Shown: one piece after another, positions 35,905-44,021 of the stretch
Layout: each line of letters begins with the position of its first letter
How positions within the stretch are numbered: position 1 is the stretch's first letter
Origin: Sabulibacter ruber
Lineage (GTDB): Bacteria; Bacteroidota; Bacteroidia; Cytophagales; Hymenobacteraceae
Direction: 5' to 3'
Length of the DNA stretch: 64,000 nt
Assembly: GCF_017355955.1 (NCBI RefSeq)
Contig: NZ_JAFFID010000006.1
Span: 62,001-126,000, forward strand
Notes under the pieces: model-generated
The model's input: only the letters and a program-made list of their open reading frames with translations
Told to the model about the DNA's origin: nothing
Database searches by the model: none
Made by a program: the position numbers and the translations under genes

Positions 35905-36999
35905 TTACCTGCTAAGCCGCAACCGCCGGCTCAGGTTAGCCACAAGCGGAACCTCAACAAGGTAAGTCAAAACCACAGCCAGCAGAACGGCAGCCCCTAC
36001 CAACAAGGGTATCTGCCAGATGCCTGGGATCCCGTGCAACTTGGGCCTGAGAAACTGCTCGCCGATTTTGAAATGGGTCAGGTAGAGGCAGTAGGAGATA
36101 CTTGCAAGGAACAGCGTTGCCTTATTGACGATGAATCGAAGGCGGTTTTTGATCGAAAGGTAGAAGAATGTGAAGTAGACGAAAGTCATGGCACCATGGG
36201 CGTATGGGGAGATCTTCATGACCCCGATGTGTATCCTTTCCGAATACCCAACCAGGGCAACGTTGGCCACTATGCAGAGAAGCACCAGGCACCACCTATG
36301 GAAATTAGCCCCGTCATACTTGATCCTGTTGAATACTATCCCCGCGTAGAACGCTGGCCAGACAAAGAAGAGGGGGAAATTCCCCAGGTAGCGCCAAAGG
36401 TCCTTTTGAGTCTCGCCCAAGGGGAGCACACTGGACAGAAGCAGAAAGACGAGGATTGCCGCACCAATCTTCTCCAGATGCCTCACCCATCCGAAGCAAA
36501 GCAGAACCCCGAGAAGGCCGTAGAACAGAACCTCGATCAAAAGGGTCCAATACACCCCGTCGATGAAAGGCAGATTCAGAAAATAGTTCACCATCAACAG
36601 GTTGGCCATGTAGTCCAGCGCCAGCTGCCCGTTGGGGGCCCCACTCCTGCAATGGTATATGAAAACCAAAGTGGAGGTCAGGGTAACGCAAACCCAGAAT
36701 ATCGGGACAAGCCTGACGAAGCGCCTCTTCAGATAGTCTCCAAGCGAAGGGTTGGAACGCATCAGGTTGTATCCCACAAACCCACTTATGATAAAGAACA
36801 AATCGGTTCCCCCCACAAGTATCTTGGTGTACTCTTGCAGGAAAGTCCCATGGGCATAATGGACAAAGACCACCAGGAAAGCAGTGATTCCCCTGGTGCA
36901 GTCAAGCTCAATGATCCGTTTAGAGGCAACTTTCGAGCTGCTTTCATCACAGCCAGACACAAAGGCTACGTCCTTAACCTGTTCAAGAGTATGCGGCAT
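35905..36999 (-). CDS. Acyltransferase 3 (OafA/YrhL-type) membrane protein
   Basis: The 364-residue protein has about ten membrane helices. Its opening is ELDCTRGITAFLVVFVHYAH, containing the conserved His of acyltransferase 3 proteins, and LVGGTDLFFIISGFVGYNL follows. Such enzymes acetylate surface polysaccharides or antibiotics from the inner membrane. It stands just outside the integron-like array, with a 200-base AT-rich promoter region. No attC lies on its 3' side, so it does not appear to be a cassette. Confidence 0.88.
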   Translation of the reverse strand: MPHTLEQVKDVAFVSGCDESSSKVASKRIIELDCTRGITAFLVVFVHYAHGTFLQEYTKILVGGTDLFFIISGFVGYNLMRSNPSLGDYLKRRFVRLVPIFWVCVTLTSTLVFIYHCRSGAPNGQLALDYMANLLMVNYFLNLPFIDGVYWTLLIEVLFYGLLGVLLCFGWVRHLEKIGAAILVFLLLSSVLPLGETQKDLWRYLGNFPLFFVWPAFYAGIVFNRIKYDGANFHRWCLVLLCIVANVALVGYSERIHIGVMKISPYAHGAMTFVYFTFFYLSIKNRLRFIVNKATLFLASISYCLYLTHFKIGEQFLRPKLHGIPGIWQIPLLVGAAVLLAVVLTYLVEVPLVANLSRRLRLSR

Positions 37000-37201
37000 A
37001 GAAACAATTTGTTTGATTACATTTCCAATATTTTTATTAATATTAGTTAATAAAATTGCATATTTCCAAAGTCGCTAACCCTTTTTTCCACATTTATTTG
37101 TCCTTGGGAGCGGGCACACCCTCAATATCCCAAAGAACTGCAGCTGAGAATTATATTTTTTTGGCTGAGCGAAATGAAAACCATTAATTATTTATAATAA
37201 C

Positions 37202-37270
37202 TGGCAACGGTCTCGTGCCTGAGGCGTAGGAGGGCATCGGCCGAAACGTGGCTTATGCACCTTGTTATGT
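37202..37270 (-). other. attC site 1 (end of cassette array)
   Basis: The core GGCAACG and the terminal GTTATGT bracket paired arms (GGTCTCGTGC with TGGCTTATGCAC) around a GC-rich centre. This is the distal attC, belonging to the cassette with the 248-aa gene. Confidence 0.75.
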
Positions 37271-37275
37271 ACCGG

Positions 37276-38022
37276 CTATTCTTTTCTATGGTCAAAGAGA
37301 AGCTGGTTAACAGGTGTTTGCAACCCCATTAGACAACCGGAACAATTGATTATGATGCTGTTCCTCGCACGCAATTGTTCTATGGTGTCTTCAGCACTTT
37401 TTGGGATGGCTTTTCCCTCTTCTTTGATTCTGATTAAACCATCAATTGCATAGGCTTGCAGTTCGAAGTTTGGCGAGTGCAACCAGTTGCTTAACTTTTT
37501 GATATTTTTTGATTCAACCCACTTTAGCATCAGCTCAGCTTCCTTTGGCCTAGAACTTCCAGTATCACCGCATCCGAGTGAGAAATAGTAATTCCTTGTC
37601 AATTCACCTAAGAATCCATTAACAGAGTAGGAAGTTAAATATAAGCCATTATAGGAATTGACTAAGTTCATAAGTTGGAGTCCATCAACTGAGAATTTAA
37701 TGGACTCCTTAACTTTTCCTTTCCAATGCAGCCGTTCCAGGTTGCCAAATATTATACTATCGTTTTTTGTGATGAGGGAAATCTTGAAGTCGGTTGAATA
37801 GTTACCATGAATAAAGTCAAATTCCCAAACCGTGTGTTTATATCCAAAATCAAGACTTCTAGTCAATGGGGTTCTGTCGTGCCGGGAATAGAATTTTGAT
37901 TTGGCGCTTCTAAGTTCAGTTAGCGTACTTTTGCTTGTTATGCCGCTCACCAGCTTATCCCAGGGTTCAGCGGCGGCTGAAACAGATATCAAAAGGGCTA
38001 ATATTATAAGTATACGTTTCAT
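37276..38022 (-). CDS. Cassette gene: secreted protein, unknown (248 aa)
   Basis: This gene has a clear signal peptide (RILIILALLISVSAAAE). The mature part is a mixed alpha/beta sequence with a Cys pair near the end (IINCSGCLMGLQT) and a helical repeat-like segment (LSNWLHSPNFELQAYAIDGL). It fills one integron cassette: its start lies beside attC 2 and its stop beside attC 1. No family is recognised. Confidence 0.65.
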   Translation of the reverse strand: MKRILIILALLISVSAAAEPWDKLVSGITSKSTLTELRSAKSKFYSRHDRTPLTRSLDFGYKHTVWEFDFIHGNYSTDFKISLITKNDSIIFGNLERLHWKGKVKESIKFSVDGLQLMNLVNSYNGLYLTSYSVNGFLGELTRNYYFSLGCGDTGSSRPKEAELMLKWVESKNIKKLSNWLHSPNFELQAYAIDGLIRIKEEGKAIPKSAEDTIEQLRARNSIIINCSGCLMGLQTPVNQLLFDHRKE

Positions 38023-38034
38023 AACAATGCTGCT

Positions 38035-38106
38035 ACATTACGGTCTCGTGCATATGGCGTGCTAGGTCGTCAGCCGTAGCATGGCTCATGCACAAGGCAG
38101 TTGGTG
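38035..38106 (-). other. attC site 2
   Basis: Core ACATTAC (a variant with TAC instead of AAC) and GTTGGTG bracket paired arms GTCTCGTGCAT and ATGGCTCATGCAC with centre GTCGTCAGCC. It terminates the cassette with the frameshifted gene. Confidence 0.75.
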
Positions 38107-38117
38107 GCACGTAGTTT

Positions 38118-38653
38118 TTACTTGCATTTCATTAATTGTTCATAGCCAATGACTATCTCATTCAGTTTACTATTATAATGGAAGGCAATGTTCTTTCTTG
38201 AATTGTAAGGACATGGAACAGTATTGGAGTTTGATTCTACTTCAGTTGTATCGACATATCCAAGTAGGTTTGCCCAATGGAGAACCGCCAAGAACTTTGA
38301 TTGGCTGTTTTTATTCATACTTTCATATTCCTGCACACATACATATTTATTATTTAGCAAGGTTATAGTGCCTAAATCCACTGTCTTGCTTTCATACTTG
38401 ACACCACTGATTCTAATTTGAGGGCTGAAAACGTATCGAAAGCACACATCGAATTGTAGGGTGTCTGACAAGGAGGCTTCTATAGAAAATTTACCGTCTG
38501 AGTCGGTATGGAAAACTTCCTTGTCTTTTTCTACCCTTATTTGGCAACCAGGCTTACCTTTCCTTCCTGGTCGACTATTGTTCCTTCTATTTTTATACTA
38601 GGCTCATTAACAGAAAACAAAAAGAACAGCAGAAGAGAATAGCAGTATCTCAT
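38118..38653 (-). pseudogene. Cassette gene with frameshift: carboxypeptidase-regulatory-like secreted protein
   Basis: An ATG at 38653, just inside the cassette, begins a signal peptide (RYCYSLLLFFLFSVN) and an Ig-like start (PSIKIEGTIVDQEGK). The frame then hits a stop. In the next frame, from about 38550, the same domain continues: CQIRVEKDKEVFHTDSDGKF, which is the CarboxypepD_reg-like pattern. It then runs to the stop at 38118. One missing base in an A/G-rich run near 38550 explains the break. It is either a recent mutation or a sequencing error. The 38118-38471 part alone would start inside the domain. Confidence 0.65.
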
Positions 38654-38670
38654 TTATCTATTTCTATGTG

Positions 38671-38737
38671 CCACAACGTACTTGTGTAGACGATGTGCAA
38701 GGCGTGGCCGAAGCATAACGTCTACACTTGGTTGAGC
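38671..38737 (-). other. attC site 3
   Basis: Core CCACAAC and GTTGAGC bracket arms GTGTAGACG and ACGTCTACAC with a variant centre (GCGTGGCC). Belongs to the cassette at 38757-39299. Confidence 0.75.
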
Positions 38738-38756
38738 GGTGTTATTCTTTGAAAGG

Positions 38757-39299
38757 TCAATATTGTTCAATATCATACTTAGAGGTTTTATTTCCGATTT
38801 GAACTTCTAATAGGATAGGTTTCCCATTTTTACAACGGAGCTTCAAGTCTTGGGCCTCATCCAGATGAACGCCTTCATTAACTATATGCCATCCATTTAC
38901 AGTGCCAACCAATTTTTCAAAACCTCCCATTTGCTCTATCACCTCAACTGTAGGGCCACCTAAGAAAGATTTTGTACTGACTTGTATGCTTATACCACCA
39001 TCAAGGGTTTTGCTATAGCTTCTATCTAAGCCAAATCCAGTAAATATTATTACAGTGAATGGTATCATAAAAGGTATCATACTCAGTATGATCAATGCTC
39101 CCAGGCTTGAGGCATAGATTTTTATTCCTTTTTTATTCCAATATCTCTCAATCAAAAGCAAAGTACTTAGTAACCATATCCAGTAAACAATTCGATCACT
39201 CCAATAGCCACTTATACTTATTCCATAGGAAAGGTACAAGCCAAGATTAACCAGCAAAAATGAGGACAGTAAGAAATAAATTATAAGATTTCTTTTCAT
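38757..39299 (-). CDS. Cassette gene: membrane protein, unknown (180 aa)
   Basis: Three hydrophobic segments occupy the first 95 residues (IIYFLLSSFLLVNLGLYL; IWLLSTLLLIERY; LIILSMIPFMIPFTVII). A soluble domain of 85 residues follows (GGISIQVSTKSFLGGPTVEV). The gene sits alone between attC sites 4 and 3. No family is recognised. Confidence 0.65.
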   Translation of the reverse strand: MKRNLIIYFLLSSFLLVNLGLYLSYGISISGYWSDRIVYWIWLLSTLLLIERYWNKKGIKIYASSLGALIILSMIPFMIPFTVIIFTGFGLDRSYSKTLDGGISIQVSTKSFLGGPTVEVIEQMGGFEKLVGTVNGWHIVNEGVHLDEAQDLKLRCKNGKPILLEVQIGNKTSKYDIEQY

Positions 39300-39313
39300 T
39301 AATCTTTAATAAC

Positions 39314-39381
39314 GCTCAACGAACTAGTATAAAAGACGGCGAGGCCGTCGGCCGAAGGCTGACGTTTAGCTGTTGTTGTGG
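39314..39381 (-). other. attC site 4
   Basis: Core GCTCAAC and GTTGTGG bracket arms TAAAAGACGGC and GCTGACGTTTA with centre GAGGCCGTCGGCCGA. Confidence 0.78.
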
Positions 39382-39496
39382 CGAGTTTGTTTTTCTGCAA
39401 TGCACGTCGATTTATTTTAATCTGTTTTAGTCCTGATTTTAGAAAAAGAGGCCAAAAACAGATGAATCTTATTTAAGTGTTTCTGATTGAACTACT

Positions 39497-39865
39497 TCAA
39501 ATCAATTTAAAGCTAATGATTACAGGAATTATTAGTCCAACAACCCAAAAAGCAAAGTTGAATAGTCCGGAACGCATCAATTTTAAATCCATTGACCAGT
39601 AAGTATCGACTGGCTCTTGGGAGTAAATTTTTAAATATGCCTTTAACATGATTACATAAATCGTGTAGGACATCAATGGCACCAATAGAATCGGCAATGT
39701 CTTTATCTCCTGTCCGTGTATTTGCCCAAGAATCAATCCTAAAAGAAATAGAACGGCAGAATAACCCCAAATCCATTTTCTGGCAGATTTATCCGCCAAC
39801 AGCTCTCTCTTGAACAAGAAAATCAAATGGATGCTTATTCCTAGGAATGATAGAAGAAAGTCCAT
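39497..39865 (-). CDS. Cassette gene: small polytopic membrane protein (122 aa)
   Basis: Four hydrophobic helices cover most of the protein (FLLSFLGISIHLIFLF; SAVLFLLGLILGQIHG; LPILLVPLMSYTIYVIML; FAFWVVGLIIPVIISF). It starts close to attC 5 and ends before attC 4. Function unknown. Confidence 0.65.
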   Translation of the reverse strand: MDFLLSFLGISIHLIFLFKRELLADKSARKWIWGYSAVLFLLGLILGQIHGQEIKTLPILLVPLMSYTIYVIMLKAYLKIYSQEPVDTYWSMDLKLMRSGLFNFAFWVVGLIIPVIISFKLI

Positions 39866-39885
39866 TTTCTATTATTTCAAATTTG

Positions 39886-39935
39886 CCACAACGGTTTGGC
39901 TATGGGGCGTTTATGCCCTATAGTTGGTGTTGGGC
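39886..39935 (-). other. attC site 5 (short form)
   Basis: A compact site of about 50 bases: core GCCACAAC and GTTGGGCG with arms TATGGGGCG and GCCCTATA and almost no central loop. It lacks the GGCCGTCGGCC centre of the other sites. Confidence 0.65.
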
Positions 39936-40180
39936 GATGGTTTATTTAGTTCTTTTTAGTTGTGTCTTTACCCATAAGTAATATACCATCCCTTTTGAAT
40001 ACACAGGACTTGTACAGTAAGGAGGTGTTTTTAGGTTCATTGATTGTAATTATCTTTATACTTAGCACATACATAAACCCATTTCATTTTTTTATAAACC
40101 ACCTCAGGTGGAGGTAGGCTTCAAATCTAAAGGGCTTTTGAGGCATTACTACAAACTCCTTATTTCAACAATAGGTACTT

Positions 40181-40366
40181 TTAGAAAAGTTTTGAAAGTT
40201 CATTAATCAAACCTGCAATGCCGATAAGAAAAAGCATTAACCCTCCTGTAAAAAGGCTATACTCTATAGGATGAAGCATGCTATCTTTTGGTTGCTTATC
40301 AAATTGGTTTTTAACCATAATAAGTACCCCCAGAATAATGGAGACCACCTCTAACAAAATAAGCAT
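40181..40366 (-). CDS. Cassette gene: small membrane protein (61 aa)
   Basis: Two hydrophobic helices (LILLEVVSIILGVLIMV and LFTGGLMLFLIGIAGLI) flank a short polar loop (KNQFDKQPKDSM). It is the second gene of a two-gene cassette. Function unknown. Confidence 0.5.
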   Translation of the reverse strand: MLILLEVVSIILGVLIMVKNQFDKQPKDSMLHPIEYSLFTGGLMLFLIGIAGLINELSKLF

Positions 40367-40413
40367 AGTGATTGTTTACTTTAAAGTCTTTGGTTCCTGT
40401 TTGCGTTGGATTC

Positions 40414-40557
40414 TTACCACTGAATAAGCATCATACCTTCAAAATTCACTTCGCTGGTGTCACTTATATTTATAAATCTGTATGAGATGGTCAATTTACC
40501 GTTACTTTGGGCAAAGCAAAACAAGGCACCAAATTCCACTGATTCACTTACTTTCAT
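40414..40557 (-). CDS. Cassette gene: 47-aa protein, unknown
   Basis: A 48-codon frame begins ATG at 40557, 28 bases inside the cassette boundary, after an AAAGAAA ribosome-binding-like stretch. It encodes a strand-rich peptide with LFCFAQSNGKLTISYRFI and ends GMMLIQW. Its place directly behind the attC boundary is that of a canonical cassette gene, which is the main support for it. Confidence 0.45.
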   Translation of the reverse strand: MKVSESVEFGALFCFAQSNGKLTISYRFINISDTSEVNFEGMMLIQW

Positions 40558-40579
40558 TTTCTTTAATATTTATACTACC

Positions 40580-40648
40580 GCCCTACGGTCTCGTGCATGA
40601 GGCGTGCAAGGCCGTCGGCCGTGGCATGGCTTATGCACAATGTTAGCT
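40580..40648 (-). other. attC site 6
   Basis: Core CGCCCTAC and GTTAGCT bracket arms GTCTCGTGCATGAGG and GGCTTATGCAC around AAGGCCGTCGGCCGTGG. The flanks of the cassette on its right (GTTAGCTGG and CCAGCTAAC) are perfectly complementary. Confidence 0.82.
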
Positions 40649-40659
40649 GGTGTTATTTT

Positions 40660-41163
40660 TTAATCATTTGACTCTATCTGACTTACATGCTTTTCAAGTG
40701 ATTCGGGAGTGTTGCTATAAATTTTATTCATAAGCTCATAGAAGTCTTCCTGTGTCTTTAATCGTAAACGGGTGAGTTGAAAGTCTGGATAAATGAACTC
40801 AATTCTGTAGGGCCTTAAAGTCAGAGTGCGGACAATGAACGAGATCCGCTTTAAATCGCTAAAGAATATTTTGGTCCGATTTGATTTTGAAACGAGTTCT
40901 ATATAATCGCTATATATGTTTAGTGTGGCGCTTTCATTTCTTCTACTAATTGCCATTAAGCCTAATGCTAATCCGCCAATAGCAAGAACTACAAGAGAGG
41001 ATTTTAAAAAAAAAGAAGAATTATATGGTATGTTAAGTAGTAATATTGGTTCCATGAAATAGAAAAACACACAACTACAAAGAAATATACCCAAAAGTAC
41101 CATATACATTCTCTCGATTCTTTTGTTAGTGTTGTTAATATCAACAGGGAATGATGCTTCCAT
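40660..41163 (-). CDS. Cassette gene: membrane protein with PH-like cytosolic domain (167 aa)
   Basis: Two membrane helices (MVLLGIFLCSCVFFYFM and LKSSLVVLAIGGLALGLMAI) precede a soluble domain. That domain has a strand-turn pattern (ATLNIYSDYIELVSKSNRTK; FSDLKRISFIVRTLTLRPY) typical of PH-like membrane proteins. It occupies the whole cassette between attC 7 and attC 6. Confidence 0.65.
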   Translation of the reverse strand: MEASFPVDINNTNKRIERMYMVLLGIFLCSCVFFYFMEPILLLNIPYNSSFFLKSSLVVLAIGGLALGLMAISRRNESATLNIYSDYIELVSKSNRTKIFFSDLKRISFIVRTLTLRPYRIEFIYPDFQLTRLRLKTQEDFYELMNKIYSNTPESLEKHVSQIESND

Positions 41164-41174
41164 AATTTAATACC

Positions 41175-41241
41175 AGCTAACGTACTTGTGTAAACGACGG
41201 CGCGGCCGTCGGCCAAAGCTGACGTTTACACGTGGTTATGG
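41175..41241 (-). other. attC site 7
   Basis: Core CAGCTAAC and GTTATGG bracket arms GTGTAAACGACGGC and GCTGACGTTTACAC around GCGGCCGTCGGCCAAA. Confidence 0.82.
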
Positions 41242-41706
41242 CCTGTTATTTTTTCTGTTTTCATATTCACCTATCATACTTTTTAAATCCTTTGCCTGCT
41301 CTTGTGTGATTGTTCCGTCTTGCTCAAGCCCTACGACTACATCAGTTACATGGTCGTATTCCAAATCATCCTTAATCCTTTTTCTTTTAAGAATCGGGAT
41401 TAAAGGATTTTTTCTTCTATATGGAAGTCCCGCTTCTTTCATCTTTTTCCAGAACAACTCCACCGTTGCGCCTTTTGCCTCTTGGAAGTAGATAAAGACA
41501 TCCCGCTCATTATACTTGAGGCTTTGTAGTTTCTTGAATTGCGGTTCAGGATTTAAAATTTTATTTTTCCACTCGAGGTAGACGGCTATAAAGTGCTCTT
41601 TGTGACTGCTATTGAAGCCATCTGGTGAAACATTCTCCACGCATTCAATCGCAATGTCTATGGCTTTAGCTAGCGTCTCAGACTCAACTTTATAGTCTTT
41701 TTTCAT
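41236..41706 (-). CDS. Cassette gene: soluble charged protein, unknown (156 aa)
   Basis: A helical cytosolic protein rich in Lys and Glu. Segments include AIDIAIECVENVSPDGFNSS, RDVFIYFQEAKGATVELFW and DGTITQEQAKDLKSMIGEYE. The stop overlaps the attC 7 boundary, as expected of a cassette. No family is recognised. Confidence 0.65.
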   Translation of the reverse strand: MKKDYKVESETLAKAIDIAIECVENVSPDGFNSSHKEHFIAVYLEWKNKILNPEPQFKKLQSLKYNERDVFIYFQEAKGATVELFWKKMKEAGLPYRRKNPLIPILKRKRIKDDLEYDHVTDVVVGLEQDGTITQEQAKDLKSMIGEYENRKNNRP

Positions 41707-41718
41707 TTTTATAATTGG

Positions 41719-41787
41719 CCATAACGGACTAGGCTAAACGACGGGCGAGGCCGTCGGCCGAAGGCTGACGTTTAGGTGTTGTTGTAT
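41719..41787 (-). other. attC site 8
   Basis: Core GCCATAAC and GTTGTAT bracket arms CTAAACGACGG and GCTGACGTTTAG around GCGAGGCCGTCGGCCGAAG. Confidence 0.82.
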
Positions 41788-41890
41788 GGCGTTGTTCTTT
41801 AGCGGTTGCCACGCGCATTCTTTTTTCTGTTTTTGCCCTGTTTTTAAGAAATCAGGCAGAAAACAACCTTAAAGTTAATCCATTTTTTAG

Positions 41891-42145
41891 TTAATAGATT
41901 AATTCTTCAATCAAGGTATTGTTCTCATAGATTCTAACCCCTTCGTTGGAACCATCTGGGTAAAGCTGAATGCTTTTGTCCGTATGGCTTACTCTTAGAA
42001 CCCATTTGAAATCGTCCGAGGGTTTTATTGGGTCAAATTTTATTAGATTTCCTGGTTGAACCACAAATACAGATGCTTCGGGTTCTAATTGCACCTCAAT
42101 AGAATCGTCTTCTTTCCAGCATGTAAATTCTATTGATTTGTCCAT
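41891..42145 (-). CDS. Cassette gene: small acidic beta-rich protein (84 aa)
   Basis: The sequence KSIEFTCWKEDDSIEVQLEP, SVFVVQPGNLIKFDPIKP and SIQLYPDGSNEGVRIYENN suggests a small all-beta fold. It lies between attC 9 and attC 8, with about 100 bases of non-coding DNA after its stop. Function unknown. Confidence 0.6.
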   Translation of the reverse strand: MDKSIEFTCWKEDDSIEVQLEPEASVFVVQPGNLIKFDPIKPSDDFKWVLRVSHTDKSIQLYPDGSNEGVRIYENNTLIEELIY

Positions 42146-42174
42146 TTTACTTTTTTATCAATTCTTTCAATGCC

Positions 42175-42241
42175 ATACAACGTACTTGTATAAACGACGG
42201 CGAGGCCGTCGGCCGATGCTGCCGTTTATGCCTTGTTAGCG
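42175..42241 (-). other. attC site 9
   Basis: Core CATACAAC and GTTAGCG bracket arms GTATAAACGACGGC and GCTGCCGTTTAT around GAGGCCGTCGGCC. Confidence 0.82.
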
Positions 42242-42316
42242 GTTGCCATTCTTACCGAATTCCCTTATATTTTTGCTTTAGTTCTAGTGTGAGGAAATAT
42301 CTGCAATAAATTCAAG

Positions 42317-42724
42317 CTACTGCACATCTTCTAATTTAATATTAAGTCTTTGATTCCATTTAGAATTGAATTCCTCTTCCGAAATCGGCCCTATCTGGAA
42401 ATCTTCTTCATGAGCATAGTCGGAGTCCTTCAACATATTGATAAGGTAGAAGGAAGGCTGTCCACTGTAGTTGTACTGAGTCTTGGCAACTATCAGAGTG
42501 TCATTGTAGCCATATTGTAAAATTTGTCCTGGTGCTTTGCCTACAAAATCTCCATTGTCTAATTTATATCTCAATGACAGGTCATCCTTTGTGTCTACAC
42601 CGATAATGTAATATTTCCCTGTCACTTGCTCTTTGTAAGCAAATCCGCAGGAGTAGAAGCTGGTCAGGATAAGTAGTGCTGATATTCTGCTAAATCTTTG
42701 GGCTTGCTTAAAATGGCTATACAT
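42317..42724 (-). CDS. Cassette gene: putative lipoprotein (135 aa)
   Basis: The N-terminus carries a lipoprotein-like signal (ISALLILTSFYSCGFAY) with a candidate lipobox cysteine. The mature part is beta-rich (KYYIIGVDTKDDLSLRYKLD; DTLIVAKTQYNYSGQPS). The start lies 30 bases inside the cassette boundary CCGCTAAC at 42748. No family is recognised. Confidence 0.62.
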   Translation of the reverse strand: MYSHFKQAQRFSRISALLILTSFYSCGFAYKEQVTGKYYIIGVDTKDDLSLRYKLDNGDFVGKAPGQILQYGYNDTLIVAKTQYNYSGQPSFYLINMLKDSDYAHEEDFQIGPISEEEFNSKWNQRLNIKLEDVQ

Positions 42725-42834
42725 GAATGGTTTTATTCTATTGGTTACCGCTAACCTTTAGCTTAGCGCAGTTTCATTTTTCCAATAGTCCTACTTCCTA
42801 TTTGCCAGGTATAGGATTAACTTACTGTACCTGA

Positions 42835-42985
42835 AGGGGCAGCCAGTGCACTACCCGCTAACGAGTCGGAAAGGTCTATTAGACGATTCAGACTGGCTGC
42901 TTTATTTCCAACCCGCAGGCAAGGGTCATATAGATTTTCGGGACAAGGGCCCATGATAAAGGTTTCGATCCGCCGTCTGCACAAG
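42835..42985 (+). ncRNA. Bridge RNA of the attC-inserted IS110 element
   Basis: Two stem-loops lie 5' of the transposase. The first is closed by GCAGCCAGT (42839-42847) and ACTGGCTGC (42892-42900). It holds CCGCTAACG (42855-42863), identical to the left target flank, and TTAGACG (42879-42885), complementary to the right flank CGTCTAG with one wobble. The second is closed by GCAGGC (42915-42920) and GTCTGC (42975-42980). It holds ATAGATTTTCG, like the element's right end ATAGATTTCG, and GATAAAGG, complementary to the left end CCTTTAGC except one base. This is the layout of target-binding then donor-binding loops known from IS621. Confidence 0.8.
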
Positions 42986-42998
42986 CTTTCGAAAAGAT

Positions 42999-44021
42999 AT
43001 GGAAAAGACTATGCAACCGCAAGCCCCCGCTTTCATCCTGGGCATCGATGTAAGCAAGGACAGCCTGGACGTGTGCCTGCTGGATTGCAACGCCGGCAGG
43101 CAGTTTGACCACAAGGCCAACAACAACCCCTCAGGCTTCAGGCGCATGAAGGCCTGGCTTAAGCAGCATGGCTGTGAGGCAGGGCCCGAAACACTTGCCT
43201 GTATGGAGCACACGGGCCTCTACACCCGCCAGTTGGTCCATTACCTGCTGGCAAGGGAGGTACGGGTGTGGATGGAGAGTGCCCTTCAGATAAAACGCTC
43301 CATCGGCATGGTACGGGGCAAGGATGACAGGGTAGACGCGCAGAGGATAGCCCGCTATGCCTTCCTCCACCAGCGGGAGGCAAGGTGCCTGAGCCTGTCG
43401 GGCGTGACACTGGAGAGGCTGAAGGACTTGCAGGCAAACAGGGGCAGACTGCTCAAGGCCCTGCAAGGCATCAAGGTCACAGTCAAGGAACTGCTGGCGG
43501 TGGACCCAGTCTCTGGCAAGACGCTTGAGCAGGTGAACAGGAAAGCTATCCAGGGGCTGGAGAAGAGCATGGAGCAGGTGGAGGAGAAGATGCAGGAGTT
43601 CATCGCCAAAGACGGGGACCTGAAGAGTAAGTATGACCTGCTCACGAGCGTAAAAGGGGTGGGCAAGGTGTTGGCCATTTCCCTGCTGGTCTACACCCAG
43701 GGCTTCACGAAAATGGATGACGCGAGGAAACTGGCCTGCTATTGCGGAGTGGCTCCTTTCGAGTACAGAAGCGGCACCAGCGTGATGGGCAAAACGGGCG
43801 TGTCTAGATTTGCAAATATGCAGCTCAAACACATCCTGCACATGGCGGCGATGAACAGCGTCCGCTACAACGGGGAGATGAAAGCGTATTTTGACAGGAA
43901 AGTCTCGGAGGGCAAGAGCAAGATGAGCGTGCTCAACGCGGTGAGGAACAAGCTGCTCCACCAGATCGTGGCTGTCGTCAAAAGAGGCACCCCGTATGAG
44001 ATCAGATTGGATAAAATCTAG
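42999..44021 (+). CDS. IS110-family transposase (340 aa)
   Basis: The recombinase begins with the RuvC-like DEDD domain (FILGIDVSKDSLDVCLLD, CMEHTGLYTRQLVHYL, GKDDRVDAQRIARYA). Its C-terminal transposase_20 domain contains LLTSVKGVGKVLAISLLVYT and APFEYRSGTSVMGKTG with the catalytic serine region. It ends about 30 bases before the element's right junction. It would recombine DNA guided by the bridge RNA encoded just upstream. All catalytic acidic residues appear intact. Confidence 0.95.
   Translation: MEKTMQPQAPAFILGIDVSKDSLDVCLLDCNAGRQFDHKANNNPSGFRRMKAWLKQHGCEAGPETLACMEHTGLYTRQLVHYLLAREVRVWMESALQIKRSIGMVRGKDDRVDAQRIARYAFLHQREARCLSLSGVTLERLKDLQANRGRLLKALQGIKVTVKELLAVDPVSGKTLEQVNRKAIQGLEKSMEQVEEKMQEFIAKDGDLKSKYDLLTSVKGVGKVLAISLLVYTQGFTKMDDARKLACYCGVAPFEYRSGTSVMGKTGVSRFANMQLKHILHMAAMNSVRYNGEMKAYFDRKVSEGKSKMSVLNAVRNKLLHQIVAVVKRGTPYEIRLDKI

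Noticed and set aside
36034..37050. 338-codon plus-strand frame opposite the acyltransferase
   Set aside because: The minus strand encodes a clear polytopic acyltransferase; this frame is its shadow.
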